A stretch of 22,817 bases of DNA from RGDT01 sp964630925 (GCA_964630925.1 CAZVZK010000163.1:1-22817); one strand, 5' to 3'. Counted from the first letter of the stretch, positions 14,222-21,871 are shown. Made by a program: numbers and translations. The notes: generated by a model not told the origin, from the letters alone.

Positions 14222-14929
14222 ATGAGCGAGAAGGCGGCGGCGGTGACGAGGCCCGAGGAAGTTCTCGCGGTCGTGCAGCAGTCCGTCCTCGCCCTCTGGG
14301 ACGTGGTCAACAACCTCACCCTCCTCCGCCCGCCGCGCCTCCCGCACTTCCACGTCACCATCTTCGGCTCCGCACGCATCCAGCCCGGGTCCAAGGAGTA
14401 TGACGACGTGAAGCTCCTCGCCTGCGAGCTGGCGAAGCTCGGCTGCCAGATCGTCACCGGCGGCGGGCCGGGGCTCATGCAGGCCGCTAACGAGGGCGCC
14501 ATGCAGGGCGACCCCTCCGACAAGCTCGGCTCCATCGGCATCCGCGTCGACCTCCCCTTCGAGCAGGAGGCCAACGCCTTCGTCGGCAAGGCGTACTCGC
14601 ACAAGACCTTCTTCACCCGCCTGCACCACTTCGTCCTCCTCTCCGACGCCTTCATCGTCGTGCCCGGCGGCATCGGCACCGCCCTGGAGACGCTCATGGT
14701 CTGGCAGCTCCTCCAGGTCCGCAAGCTCTACGGCACCCCCCTCATCCTCGTCGGCCCCATGTGGCAGGAGCTGGTCGATTGGGCGCGGCGCAACATGGCC
14801 GAGCGGCCCGTGCAGCTGGCCGGCGACGTGGACGTGGCCATCCCGACCTGCGTGCCCACGGTGCGCGAGGCGCTGGAGGTGGTGCAAAAACGGCACGCCG
14901 GGTGGCGGGCGGAGGGGGCGGGCTCGTAA
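14222..14929 (+). CDS. LOG-family protein (cytokinin/nucleotide 5'-monophosphate phosphoribohydrolase-like)
   Basis: A 235-aa cytoplasmic protein of the LOG (formerly 'lysine decarboxylase-like') Rossmann family. Known members hydrolyse the glycosidic bond of nucleoside 5'-monophosphates, releasing ribose 5-phosphate. The two signatures are present: GGGPGLMQAAN (80-90) and PGGIGTALE (148-156), plus the helix SHKTFFTRLHHFVLLSDAF between them. The N-terminal about 40 residues are extra relative to the short plant-type LOG, as in the longer bacterial branch. I chose the ATG at 14222 because GGAG lies upstream; an earlier in-frame ATG at 14144 lies inside the palindromic repeat and is unlikely. 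A role in nucleotide salvage or cytokinin-like metabolism is inference. Confidence 0.9.
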   Translation: MSEKAAAVTRPEEVLAVVQQSVLALWDVVNNLTLLRPPRLPHFHVTIFGSARIQPGSKEYDDVKLLACELAKLGCQIVTGGGPGLMQAANEGAMQGDPSDKLGSIGIRVDLPFEQEANAFVGKAYSHKTFFTRLHHFVLLSDAFIVVPGGIGTALETLMVWQLLQVRKLYGTPLILVGPMWQELVDWARRNMAERPVQLAGDVDVAIPTCVPTVREALEVVQKRHAGWRAEGAGS

Positions 14930-14947
14930 AACAGCGCCATACCCGCC

Positions 14948-14975
14948 GCTCTCGCTCGTCTACCCTGTCGAGAGC
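14948..14975 (+). terminator. 7-bp hairpin after the LOG gene
   Basis: GCTCTCG (14948-14954) and CGAGAGC (14969-14975) form a perfect stem with a 14-nt loop, 18 nt after the LOG stop and 28 nt before the next ATG. It could terminate the first gene or lie in the leader of the second. Confidence 0.35.
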
Positions 14976-15003
14976 AACATCATCGCCCCCAAGGAGAGCC
15001 CCC

Positions 15004-17238
15004 ATGCGCAGATCGTGGATGAGCCCGCTGGCCATCCTCCTCGTCCTCGGCGCCGCCACCGGCGTCGCCCTCGCCGCCGACTCCCCCTACGAGGGCACCT
15101 GGAAGGTCCTGCTGCCCCAGCAGCAGTTCGAGGTCAACCTCTGGCTCCTCAAGATCGACAAGGAGGGCAAGGCCGTCGAGATCGTCGCCGGCGTCGCCCC
15201 CCAGTTCAAGAACGCCAAGGTCGATAACATCAAGACCGGCGCCAAGACCATGTCCTTCATCCTCAACGTCGCCGGCAAGGGCGCGCAGACCCAGTTCTTC
15301 GCCTTCACCATCCAGCCGCCCCCCAAGGACGACAAGGAGACCATCCGCGGGGCCGTCCGCATCGGCAACACCATGCTCCCCGTCTGGTTCGAGAAGACCG
15401 AGCAGACCGACATCGACCCCAAGATGGCACAGCAGGTCGTCGGCGCCTTCGGCGACCTGGAGGCGGCCCTCAAGAAGGAGAAGTCGGACGAGAAGATCAA
15501 GGAGCTGTACGAGGTCGGCAAGAGCCACGCCGGCCGCCCCGTCGGCCTGGTGGCGATGGACGTCCTCCTCGGCGAGCTGCAGAAGTCGAAGGCCAAGCCG
15601 GATGAGTACAAGGAGTACGCCAAGGAGTCCCTCAAGTCCGTCTCGGAGTTCGGCAACCTCATGAAGGTGGGCCGGGGGATGGCCCTGGCCAACATCTTCC
15701 GCACCAACAAGGAGCTGGCCCCGCTGGCGCTGGAGATGTCGCGCGAGGCCGTCAAACTCCTCGAGAAGGACATGCCCTTCAACACGCAGCTCTCCGCCAA
15801 CCTCGGGCTGGCCGCCAACCTCATCCTCAACGACAAGAAGGCCGACGCCGACAAGCTCGCCCCCGAGGCCAAACGCCTCGGCGACGAGATCGTCAAGGCC
15901 CAGAAGGGCGACGAGGGCAAGCTGTCCGGCAACGGCTACGTCGCCAACATCCTCAACGGCTCGCCGTCGCCCGCCATCGCCTCCCTCTCCATCGACTTCG
16001 CCCGCGCCGGCATGAAGTTCATCAACGAGGAGACGCCGGCCCAGCAGCGCTCGTCGGCCAACCAGGTCCTGCTCGTGATGCTGTCCCGCCACGGCAAGGC
16101 GGAGGACGCCGGCGAGGCCGGCAAGGCCGCCGACGCCATCATCATGGCCAACGAGGGGCCGGCGCGTCTGCCGGCCAGGGCGTTCATCATCAACACGCTG
16201 ACCGACTCGAAGGTGGCCGAGCTGGGCGACCTCGGCCTGGAGTACGCCCGCAAGGCGATGAAGGCCCTCAAGGAGGACGCCCCCGCCGCCGAGAAGGTCG
16301 CCGTCGCCAAGCTCTTCATCGGCGCTCTCAACAAGCGTGGCAAGGGCGACGAGGCCAAGAAGGAGCTGGCGGCCCTGGAGAAGTTGGAGGCCGACCTGGA
16401 CAAGGCCTTCGCCGAGAAGAACATCGAGTTCAAGGTCGAGAAGTTCGCCGGCCGCAAGGGCAAGAGCAGCCGCGTCGTGCTGGTCGAGATGTTCACCGGC
16501 TCGCAGTGCCCGCCGTGCGTCTCCGCGGACATCGCCTTCGACGCCGCCGCCAAGGCCTACACCGGCAAGGAGGTGGTGATGCTCCAGTACCACCTGCACG
16601 TCCCCGGCCCCGACCCCATGACCAACGCCTTCAGCGAGGCGCGGGGGCAGTACTACGGCGAGGACGTGCGCGGCTGCCCGACCATCATCCTCGACGGCAA
16701 GGCCGGCCCCGCCCTCGGCGGCCGCAAGCCCGACGGCGAGGACCGCTTCGGCAAGCTCAAGGAGGCCCTCGACAAGAACCTGGAGGTCGATCAGGAGGGC
16801 GCCATCAAGCTCGACGTCAAGCGCGACGGCTCCAAGATCGAGGTCAGCGCCGCCGTCTCCGACCTCAAGGAGGCCGGCGACAAGGTCAAGTTACGCATCG
16901 CCCTCGTCGAGGAAGTGGTGCGTTACCAGGGCGGCAACGGCCAGCGCCTGCACCACAACGTCGTGCGCTCGTTCCCGGGCGGCGTGGCCGGCTTCACCCT
17001 GGAGAAGAAGGAGGGCAGCACGCACAAGGCCACGGTGGACGTGGACGAGCTGCGTAAGACGCTCGACAAGCAGTTGACCGGCTACGCGACGGCGTTCGCG
17101 GCCCGCGGCCTGGCCAACTTCCAGTGGCCGGACCGGCCCCTGAAGCTGTCGAAGTTCAAGGTGATCGCGTTCGTGCAGGACGACGACAGCAAGCGCATCC
17201 TGCAGGCGGCCCAGGCCGACGTGCCCGACGCCAAGTGA
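15004..17238 (+). CDS. Secreted Omp28-like protein with a thioredoxin-fold CPPC domain
   Basis: A 744-aa exported protein. Residues 1-24 are a signal peptide ending GVALA. Residues about 25-145 look beta-rich (YEGTWKVLLPQQQFEVNLWL). Residues about 150-480 are a Lys/Glu/Ala-rich helical region like repeat scaffolds. Residues about 488-590 resemble thioredoxin-like/Omp28 domains: VLVEMFTGSQCPPCVSADIA with C502 and C505, then GCPTIILDGK, resembling the cis-Pro loop. The C-terminal part (about 590-740) contains LRLHHNVVRSFPGG-like features (QRLHHNVVRSFPGGVAGF) seen in Omp28-type beta-sandwich tails. A periplasmic thiol-disulfide or redox-scaffold role is likely but unproven. AGGAGA precedes the ATG at 15004. 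It is probably monocistronic, ended by the very strong hairpin at 17283. Confidence 0.8.
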   Translation: MRRSWMSPLAILLVLGAATGVALAADSPYEGTWKVLLPQQQFEVNLWLLKIDKEGKAVEIVAGVAPQFKNAKVDNIKTGAKTMSFILNVAGKGAQTQFFAFTIQPPPKDDKETIRGAVRIGNTMLPVWFEKTEQTDIDPKMAQQVVGAFGDLEAALKKEKSDEKIKELYEVGKSHAGRPVGLVAMDVLLGELQKSKAKPDEYKEYAKESLKSVSEFGNLMKVGRGMALANIFRTNKELAPLALEMSREAVKLLEKDMPFNTQLSANLGLAANLILNDKKADADKLAPEAKRLGDEIVKAQKGDEGKLSGNGYVANILNGSPSPAIASLSIDFARAGMKFINEETPAQQRSSANQVLLVMLSRHGKAEDAGEAGKAADAIIMANEGPARLPARAFIINTLTDSKVAELGDLGLEYARKAMKALKEDAPAAEKVAVAKLFIGALNKRGKGDEAKKELAALEKLEADLDKAFAEKNIEFKVEKFAGRKGKSSRVVLVEMFTGSQCPPCVSADIAFDAAAKAYTGKEVVMLQYHLHVPGPDPMTNAFSEARGQYYGEDVRGCPTIILDGKAGPALGGRKPDGEDRFGKLKEALDKNLEVDQEGAIKLDVKRDGSKIEVSAAVSDLKEAGDKVKLRIALVEEVVRYQGGNGQRLHHNVVRSFPGGVAGFTLEKKEGSTHKATVDVDELRKTLDKQLTGYATAFAARGLANFQWPDRPLKLSKFKVIAFVQDDDSKRILQAAQADVPDAK

Positions 17239-17282
17239 CCGAGGCGCCCGCGGCGTTGAGCCGTGGGCGGACAGGTCGTCGC

Positions 17283-17332
17283 AGCCCGACGCGCCGGCGG
17301 GGGACAGCAATCCCCCGCCGGCGCGTCGGGCT
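17283..17332 (+). terminator. 22-bp perfect GC-rich terminator stem
   Basis: Arms 17283-17304 and 17311-17332 are perfectly complementary over 22 bp around a 6-nt loop (CAGCAA), 45 nt after the secreted-protein gene. It is the strongest simple hairpin in the window. There is no long T-run, only CTTCAT after the stem. Confidence 0.75.
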
Positions 17333-17347
17333 TCATGGGGATCCGCG

Positions 17348-17511
17348 ATGGCATCCGAGCGCGAGCGTCTGATCGAGGCGATCCGCGAGACGCCGGACGA
17401 CGACGCCCCGCGTCTGGTGATGGCCGACTGGTTCGCCGACCAGGGCGGGCCGGAGAACGAGGCCCGCGCCGACTTCATCCGCACCCAAATCGACAGGGCG
17501 CGTCTGCCCGA
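17348..17511 (+). repeat. 164-bp direct repeat, copy 1
   Basis: Matches 18634-18797 with 6 differences in 164 positions by eye (about 96% identity). It covers the TIGR02996-type coding segment from its ATG. The copies lie 1,286 bp apart in the same direction and flank the Rpn-like gene. Confidence 0.9.
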
Positions 17512-17683
17512 CGACGACGAACGCCAGGGCGAGTCGCCCGTCTCGGAGCTGGAGCGTCTTCTTGCGTCGCCGGCCTGGCCCCAGCTCGTCTCGCTCTCCG
17601 CCGTCATTCCCCGTCCGACGCCCGCCGGCGTCCATACTCGCGTCTGGGGGCGATGGCCCTCGCCTTCATCCGCGCCGTGGTAG
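17348..17683 (+). CDS. Short TIGR02996-domain protein, copy 1
   Basis: A 111-aa ORF whose first about 53 residues match the TIGR02996 pattern known from Gemmata relatives: RLIEAIRETPDDDAPRLVMADWFADQGG, then ADFIRTQIDRARLP. In that lineage the domain usually heads longer proteins, often followed by leucine-rich repeats. Here it is followed by about 55 residues of unclear sequence (ELERLLASPAWPQLVSLSAV), ending with a TAG that is also the first half of the -10 box of the next gene. Function unknown. It may be a truncated gene whose body has been lost, since the C-terminal half has no recognisable domain. The ribosome site is weak (GGGGAT). Confidence 0.6.
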   Translation: MASERERLIEAIRETPDDDAPRLVMADWFADQGGPENEARADFIRTQIDRARLPDDDERQGESPVSELERLLASPAWPQLVSLSAVIPRPTPAGVHTRVWGRWPSPSSAPW

Positions 17684-17686
17684 AAT
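17659..17686 (+). promoter_or_regulatory. Candidate promoter of the Rpn-like gene
   Basis: CTCGCC (17659-17664), a 16-nt spacer and TAGAAT (17681-17686). The segment from about 17665 for some 43 nt is roughly 80% identical to that around the promoter at 19001-19028, implying a shared origin. Confidence 0.5.
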
Positions 17687-17718
17687 CAGCCTCGTCCGCA
17701 CACCCCAAGGGGCCGGCC

Positions 17719-18609
17719 GTGGAGGAGACCCATTACGACCAGGGCAGCCGTGGCCTGCTGCGGCTGGCCCGCGGGCCTCTGCTGGGCTGGCTACTGGGGA
17801 TGCCGCCGGAGAGGGCGCGGTTCGACCGCTGGCTCGACTCCAAGCTCGTCTTCCCCGGCATGCCGGAGCGGGCGGGCGACCTCATCGCCCGCGTCACCCG
17901 GCTGGACCAGGGCGGCGTGCCGTGGGCCATCCCCATCGAATTCCTGACCGCACCGGACGCCCGGATGCCGGGGCGGGTGATGGTCTACGGCGGCCTGACC
18001 TGGCTGGCGGAGAGGCCGAGCGCCCTGCCCGGCGACCGTTACTCGATCCTCCCCGTCGTGGTGCATCTCACGGGGAGCGCCGACGTTCGCCGCGTGATGG
18101 CGTGGGACGAGACGCACGGCATGGCCGTCTCGCCGATCGTCCGGGACTTCGCCGCCATGCCCGCCGCCGACGTGCTGGCCGGGATGGCCGGCGGGGCGGC
18201 CCCGCGTTCGGCGCTGCCGTGGATTCCGCTGATGCAAGGGGCGGATGAGGATGGTATCATCGACCTCTGGCGGGGGCAGGCGGATCTGGTGGCCGACCCG
18301 GAGCGCCTGACGGACCTGTCCCTGACGCCGATGTTCGCCGAGTTGGCGGGCCGGGCCGAGAAATGGAGGCGGGCGATGGAGGGAGTCAACGTGCGGCCTT
18401 CGAAGGTGGTCGAGGCGTGGATGGCGGAGGGCGAGGCGCGCGGGCGGGCCGAGATGGTCGCCGACATGCTCGCGGCCCGGTTCGGCCCCGTGCCGCCGGA
18501 GACGCGCGAGAACCTGGCGAGGAAGACCGTGGACGAGCTGAAACGCTGTGCCCAGCTCTTCGCCCAGTCGAGCACGCTCGACGATTTCCGCCAGAAGGCC
18601 GGCGTCTGA
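17719..18609 (+). CDS. Rpn/YhgA-like PD-(D/E)XK nuclease-family protein with DUF4351-like tail
   Basis: A 296-aa protein resembling the Rpn (recombination-promoting nuclease, 'putative transposase') family. The PD-(D/E)XK core is suggested by LVFPGMPERAGDLIARV (D54) and WAIPIEFLTAPDARMPGRV (E74), followed by YGGLTWL and YSILPVVVHLTG. The residue two after E74, usually Gln or Lys, is Leu here, so activity is uncertain. Residues about 230-296 (AEMVADMLAARFGPVPPETR, then ELKRCAQLFAQSSTLDDF) resemble the DUF4351 tail common in cyanobacterial and planctomycete relatives. I chose the GTG at 17719, 6 nt after AAGGGG and just downstream of a promoter; the open frame extends upstream but is not homologous. 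It is flanked by two 164-bp direct repeats. Confidence 0.72.
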   Translation: MEETHYDQGSRGLLRLARGPLLGWLLGMPPERARFDRWLDSKLVFPGMPERAGDLIARVTRLDQGGVPWAIPIEFLTAPDARMPGRVMVYGGLTWLAERPSALPGDRYSILPVVVHLTGSADVRRVMAWDETHGMAVSPIVRDFAAMPAADVLAGMAGGAAPRSALPWIPLMQGADEDGIIDLWRGQADLVADPERLTDLSLTPMFAELAGRAEKWRRAMEGVNVRPSKVVEAWMAEGEARGRAEMVADMLAARFGPVPPETRENLARKTVDELKRCAQLFAQSSTLDDFRQKAGV

Positions 18610-18633
18610 CGGCACGGCCAGCCGGGAGGCCGA

Positions 18634-18797
18634 ATGTCAACCGAGCGTGAGCGTCTGATCGAGGCGATCCGCGAGACGCCGGACGACGACGCCCCGCGTC
18701 TGGTGATGGCCGACTGGTTCGCCGACCAGGGCGGGCCGGAGAACGAGGCCCGCGCCGACCTCATCCGCACCCAGATCGACAGGGCGCGCCTGCCCGA
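18634..18797 (+). repeat. 164-bp direct repeat, copy 2
   Basis: Second copy of 17348-17511 (6 differences in 164 positions). Similarity ends abruptly after the LP codons; sequences beyond differ. Confidence 0.9.
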
Positions 18798-18843
18798 GCT
18801 ACTCCCGCCCCTGGACGGCATGACAGACGTGCGGGATTGGTGA
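18634..18843 (+). CDS. Short TIGR02996-domain protein, copy 2
   Basis: A 69-aa ORF. Its first 54 residues are nearly identical to copy 1 (MSTERERLIEAIRETPDDD, then the MADWFADQGGPENEARADL stretch). It then ends quickly (ELLPPLDGMTDVRDW). GGGAGG lies 6 nt before the ATG, a better ribosome site than copy 1 has, and it begins 24 nt after the Rpn-like stop, so it could be co-transcribed. As with copy 1, the body expected after this domain is missing. The 18844-19000 stretch behind it shows no gene. Confidence 0.6.
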   Translation: MSTERERLIEAIRETPDDDAPRLVMADWFADQGGPENEARADLIRTQIDRARLPELLPPLDGMTDVRDW

Positions 18844-19000
18844 AATGAAAGTGGGGGAGCGCCCGTCCAGACCGGCCTCCCCCCGTTGCCACGTCCCCTC
18901 GCGGGGCAGACACCGCCGTCATTCTCGGCACGACCCGCCCCACCGGCCACCGGCCCGCTCATCCCGCCCCCGTTCACGCGCCCCGGCTTCTGCCCCCTCC

Positions 19001-19028
19001 CTTGCCTTCACCCGCGCCTGGGTATAAT
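19001..19028 (+). promoter_or_regulatory. Strong promoter of the ACT-DotU-IcmF unit
   Basis: A perfect TATAAT (19023-19028) preceded at 16 nt by CTTGCC (19001-19006), or at 15 nt by TTGCCT (19002-19007). The ATG of the ACT protein follows at 19068. This is the best -10 box in the window. Confidence 0.65.
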
Positions 19029-19067
19029 CAACCTCATCTGCACATCCCCATAGGGAGGCTCGCTGTC

Positions 19068-19526
19068 ATGAGCTTCAAGCTGGATCGAATCCACATCTGG
19101 GCCGGCGAGGTCATCGACCAGGCCGGCGGCGTCGCCGCCAAGCTCCACCTCCTCGCCGAGGACGGCGCCAACCTCGAATACATCTACACACGCCGCAACC
19201 CCGACAAGCCCGGCACCGGCCTCCTCTGCGTCGCCCCCGTCACCGGCGCCGCCGCCGTCAAGGCCGCACGCCACGCCGGCCTCCACGAGGTCGACTTCCC
19301 CATCGTCCTCCGCGTCGAGGGCGACAACGCCGCCGGCCTCGCCCACCGCCTCACCAACCAGTGGGCCATGGAGGGCCTCTCGCTGCACGGCCTCATGATG
19401 TCCGTCCTCGGCGACAAGTTCGTCGGCTACGTCCAGTTCGACACCGTCGCCGACGCCAACCGCGCCGCCGCCATCCTCGGCGACCTCGGCTCCAGCGTCG
19501 CCGCCGAGGCCCGCGCCAAGAAGTGA
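19068..19526 (+). CDS. Tandem ACT-domain protein
   Basis: A 152-aa cytoplasmic protein that reads as two ACT-like ligand-binding modules. The first (about 5-70) contains IHIWAGEVIDQAGGVAAKLHLLAEDGANLEYIYTRR in pieces typical of ACT folds. The second (about 76-148) contains FPIVLRVEGDNAAGLAHRLT and GYVQFDTVADANRAAAIL. ACT domains usually bind amino acids and regulate attached enzymes; there is no enzyme here, so it would act as a free sensor or small regulator. AGGGAGG lies 9 nt before the ATG at 19068, chosen over an upstream ATG that precedes the promoter. The next gene begins 19 nt after its stop, so it heads the DotU-IcmF unit. Its role in that unit is unknown. Confidence 0.8.
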   Translation: MSFKLDRIHIWAGEVIDQAGGVAAKLHLLAEDGANLEYIYTRRNPDKPGTGLLCVAPVTGAAAVKAARHAGLHEVDFPIVLRVEGDNAAGLAHRLTNQWAMEGLSLHGLMMSVLGDKFVGYVQFDTVADANRAAAILGDLGSSVAAEARAKK

Positions 19527-19545
19527 CCCCCCGGAGGCACGTCCC

Positions 19546-20208
19546 GTGGCCGAAGACCTCGTCTCCGAAGTCTACCCCCTGCTCAAGCAGGCCCTCAAGT
19601 ACCGCGACATGCTCCGCCAGGGCAAGCCGCTCAGCGTCGAGGCCGTCCAGTCCGACCTGCGCGGCAAGCTGCGCGTCTCCCGCCAGGCCGACGGCCACGG
19701 CCAGCCCGACGACGAGTACCTCGGCATCCGCTACGCCCTCGTGTGCTGGCTCGACGAGCTGTTCATCATCGACTCCCCCTGGCAGTCGGACTGGGCGGCC
19801 AAGGCCCTCGAGCCCGCCCTCTACCACACCCGCTCTCGCGCCAGCACCTTCTGGGAGCAGGCGTCCAAGGCCTCCACACGCTCCGACCGCGCCGCCCTCG
19901 AGGTCTTCACCCTCTGCCTCCTCCTCGGCTTCCGCGGCGAGCTGCGTGCCGACCCCGACATGAACGAGGCCACCAAGACGAAGAACCTCCGCGAGCTGCG
20001 CGACCGCCGCGACCAGCTCGAGACCCAGTCCGGCCTGCGCGGCCGCGTCCGCTGGACCGACGAGCCGGCGGAGACGCCCGTCCCGCCCGCCGAGGTCCCC
20101 CTGCTGTCGGCCACCGGACGCCTCCGCTGGCTCCTGTTCGGCTTCGTCGCCGTCCTGTTCGGCGCCATCTTCACGGCGGGCTTCCTCGCCGTCAACTCCC
20201 TCAAGTGA
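19546..20208 (+). CDS. tssL: DotU/TssL (IcmH) family inner-membrane protein
   Basis: A 220-aa DotU-type protein. DotU/TssL pairs with IcmF/TssM in the inner-membrane complex of type VI (and IVB) secretion systems. The cytoplasmic helical domain has family hallmarks: EVYPLLKQALKYRDML at the N-terminus, YALVCWLDELFI (63-74), KALEPALY (86-93), STFWEQASKA (100-109) and ALEVFTLCLLLGFRGEL (117-133). A single C-terminal membrane segment (about 193-216) leaves only a few residues outside, as in short TssL without a peptidoglycan-binding domain. The start is GTG at 19546 with GGAGG upstream. It lies 16 nt ahead of its partner gene. Family assignment is firm; whether it serves secretion is open. Confidence 0.88.
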   Translation: MAEDLVSEVYPLLKQALKYRDMLRQGKPLSVEAVQSDLRGKLRVSRQADGHGQPDDEYLGIRYALVCWLDELFIIDSPWQSDWAAKALEPALYHTRSRASTFWEQASKASTRSDRAALEVFTLCLLLGFRGELRADPDMNEATKTKNLRELRDRRDQLETQSGLRGRVRWTDEPAETPVPPAEVPLLSATGRLRWLLFGFVAVLFGAIFTAGFLAVNSLK

Positions 20209-20224
20209 CCGCCGGGGACGCGCG

Positions 20225-21838
20225 ATGCAAGCCTTCTTCGCCTGGATCGGCACCTTCTTCCAGTGGCTCCTCGGCCTGCTCGTGCCGCTGTTCTCCGAGG
20301 AGAACCTCACCGGCATGGCGCGGGCCCTCTGGCTCGTCCTCCACGTCCTCCTCATCGCCGGCATCGCCGTCGGCCTGTGGTTCCTCGACGTCTATTACAC
20401 CCGCTGGTGGACCATCATCCCCGGCAGCTCGGAGTGGCTGCGCAAGGCGTGGATGCCCATCCTCTTCCTGCTCTTCTACGCCATGCTCCTCCTCGCCTGG
20501 GTCCTCTACGGCCTGCTCGTCCGCGAGGAGGTCCGCGGCGACTTCCCCGACATCGACCAGGCCTGGGGCATGGCCCTCGACACCCTCCGTGCCGCCGGCC
20601 TCAAGCCCGACGACCTCCCCCTCTACCTCATCCTCGGCCAGCCCGAGGGCGGCCCCGAGGCCCTCATCCGCGCCTCCGGCCTCGTCATCAAGCTCCAGCA
20701 GGTGCCCACCGGCGACCCCCCCGTCCTCCTCTTCGGCGCCGAGGACGGCCTCTTCGTCATGTGCCCCGGCGCCTCCGTCCTGGGCAACCTCGCCCGCGAA
20801 TTGACCTCACCCATCACCCGCGGCCCCGTCAGCGACGAGGGCGGCGCCCAGAACGAACGCACCCTCAAGCCCGGCGAGGGCGGCGACGGCCAGTCCCTGG
20901 AGATCCAGGCCATCTTCGCCCGCGCCCCCGGCGGCGACCCGCGCCGCCTCCCCGCCCCCGAACGCCGCGAGCTACGCCGCATGGAGCGCCAGGCCAGCCC
21001 CATGCGCCCCCTCAGCCGGCAGGCCGAGCAGCTCGACATCCAGACGGCCCGCCTGCGCCACTTCTGCCGCCTCCTCGTCCGCGACCGCAAGCCCTACTGC
21101 GCCGTCAACGGCATGCTCGTCCTGGTGCCCTTCGCCGGGCTGGACTCGCCCCAGGACGCCGCCGACGTGGCCGACGCCTGCAAGCGCGACATGGAGGCCG
21201 CCCGCTCGGCGCTGGGCGTCCACTGCCCCGTCTTCGTCACCATCTGCGACATGGAGTCGGCCCCCGGCTTCACCGACTTCATCGCCGGCTTCCCCGTCGA
21301 GGAGCGCCGCCGCCGCATCGGCCAGCGCACCGCCCTCATGCCCCAGCTCAAGGGCGGCCCCGACGCCGTCGCCGCCATGTTCCGCAGCCTGGCCGAGTGG
21401 ATCTGCCAGGGCTTCCTGCGCACCTCCATCGTGCAGAAGTTCCGCCTCGAAGGCACGCCGACGCCGACACTGGAGGAGGCCCTGCAGAGCAACGCCCGCC
21501 TCTTCGAGCTGCTGTGCGACATGCAGCAGAAGCGGGCCCACCTGACCCGCATCCTGGAAGAGGGCTTCTCGACCTACGCCCCGCCGGAGCGCCTGCTGTT
21601 CGGCGGCTGCTACCTGGCGGCGACGGGCCCGTCGGACCCGGCCAACCAGCAGGCGTTCCTGGCCGGCGTGTTCGGCCGTCTGCAGGAGAAGGTCGCCGTC
21701 GTCTACTGGACGGACGAGGTGAAGGAGCGCGAGGCGCGGCTGAACGCGCTGATCGCGACGGGCTGGGTGGTGCTGGCGGTGCTGGGCGTCGGCGCCGCCG
21801 CCCTGATCGCCTGGGCGGCGATGTCGCGTGGCCGCTGA
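20225..21838 (+). CDS. IcmF/TssM-like protein lacking the periplasmic domain and an intact P-loop
   Basis: A 537-aa relative of the N-terminal half of TssM. Two membrane segments (about 33-55 and 77-98) are followed by a cytoplasmic domain with LPLYLILGQP (131-140), LDIQTARLRHFCRLLVRDRKPYCAVNG in pieces (270-296) and VFVTICDMESAPGFTDFIAGFP (336-357), all matching TssM landmarks. A third membrane segment (about 510-532) follows, then four or five residues and the stop. Full TssM is about 1,100 aa or more because a large periplasmic domain follows that third segment; here it is absent. The P-loop is also broken: GQPEGGPEA replaces the usual GPPGSGKTT pattern, with Pro at the lysine site. It directly follows the TssL gene and is closed by a hairpin, so the short form is real, not a frameshift. 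Confidence 0.85.
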   Translation: MQAFFAWIGTFFQWLLGLLVPLFSEENLTGMARALWLVLHVLLIAGIAVGLWFLDVYYTRWWTIIPGSSEWLRKAWMPILFLLFYAMLLLAWVLYGLLVREEVRGDFPDIDQAWGMALDTLRAAGLKPDDLPLYLILGQPEGGPEALIRASGLVIKLQQVPTGDPPVLLFGAEDGLFVMCPGASVLGNLARELTSPITRGPVSDEGGAQNERTLKPGEGGDGQSLEIQAIFARAPGGDPRRLPAPERRELRRMERQASPMRPLSRQAEQLDIQTARLRHFCRLLVRDRKPYCAVNGMLVLVPFAGLDSPQDAADVADACKRDMEAARSALGVHCPVFVTICDMESAPGFTDFIAGFPVEERRRRIGQRTALMPQLKGGPDAVAAMFRSLAEWICQGFLRTSIVQKFRLEGTPTPTLEEALQSNARLFELLCDMQQKRAHLTRILEEGFSTYAPPERLLFGGCYLAATGPSDPANQQAFLAGVFGRLQEKVAVVYWTDEVKEREARLNALIATGWVVLAVLGVGAAALIAWAAMSRGR

Positions 21839-21851
21839 CGGCCCAGGCGAG

Positions 21852-21871
21852 CGGGCCCCGTGAGGGGCCCG
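21852..21871. terminator. 8-bp hairpin with GTGA tetraloop
   Basis: CGGGCCCC (21852-21859) and GGGGCCCG (21864-21871) form a perfect stem closed by GTGA, a GNRA-type loop. It lies 13 nt after the IcmF-like gene and 21 nt before the end of the convergent lipoprotein gene, so it may serve both. Confidence 0.65.

Noticed and set aside
17719..18609. Rpn-like gene as a true insertion sequence
   Set aside because: No terminal inverted repeats or target-site duplication were found at its edges; only the direct TIGR02996 repeats flank it.
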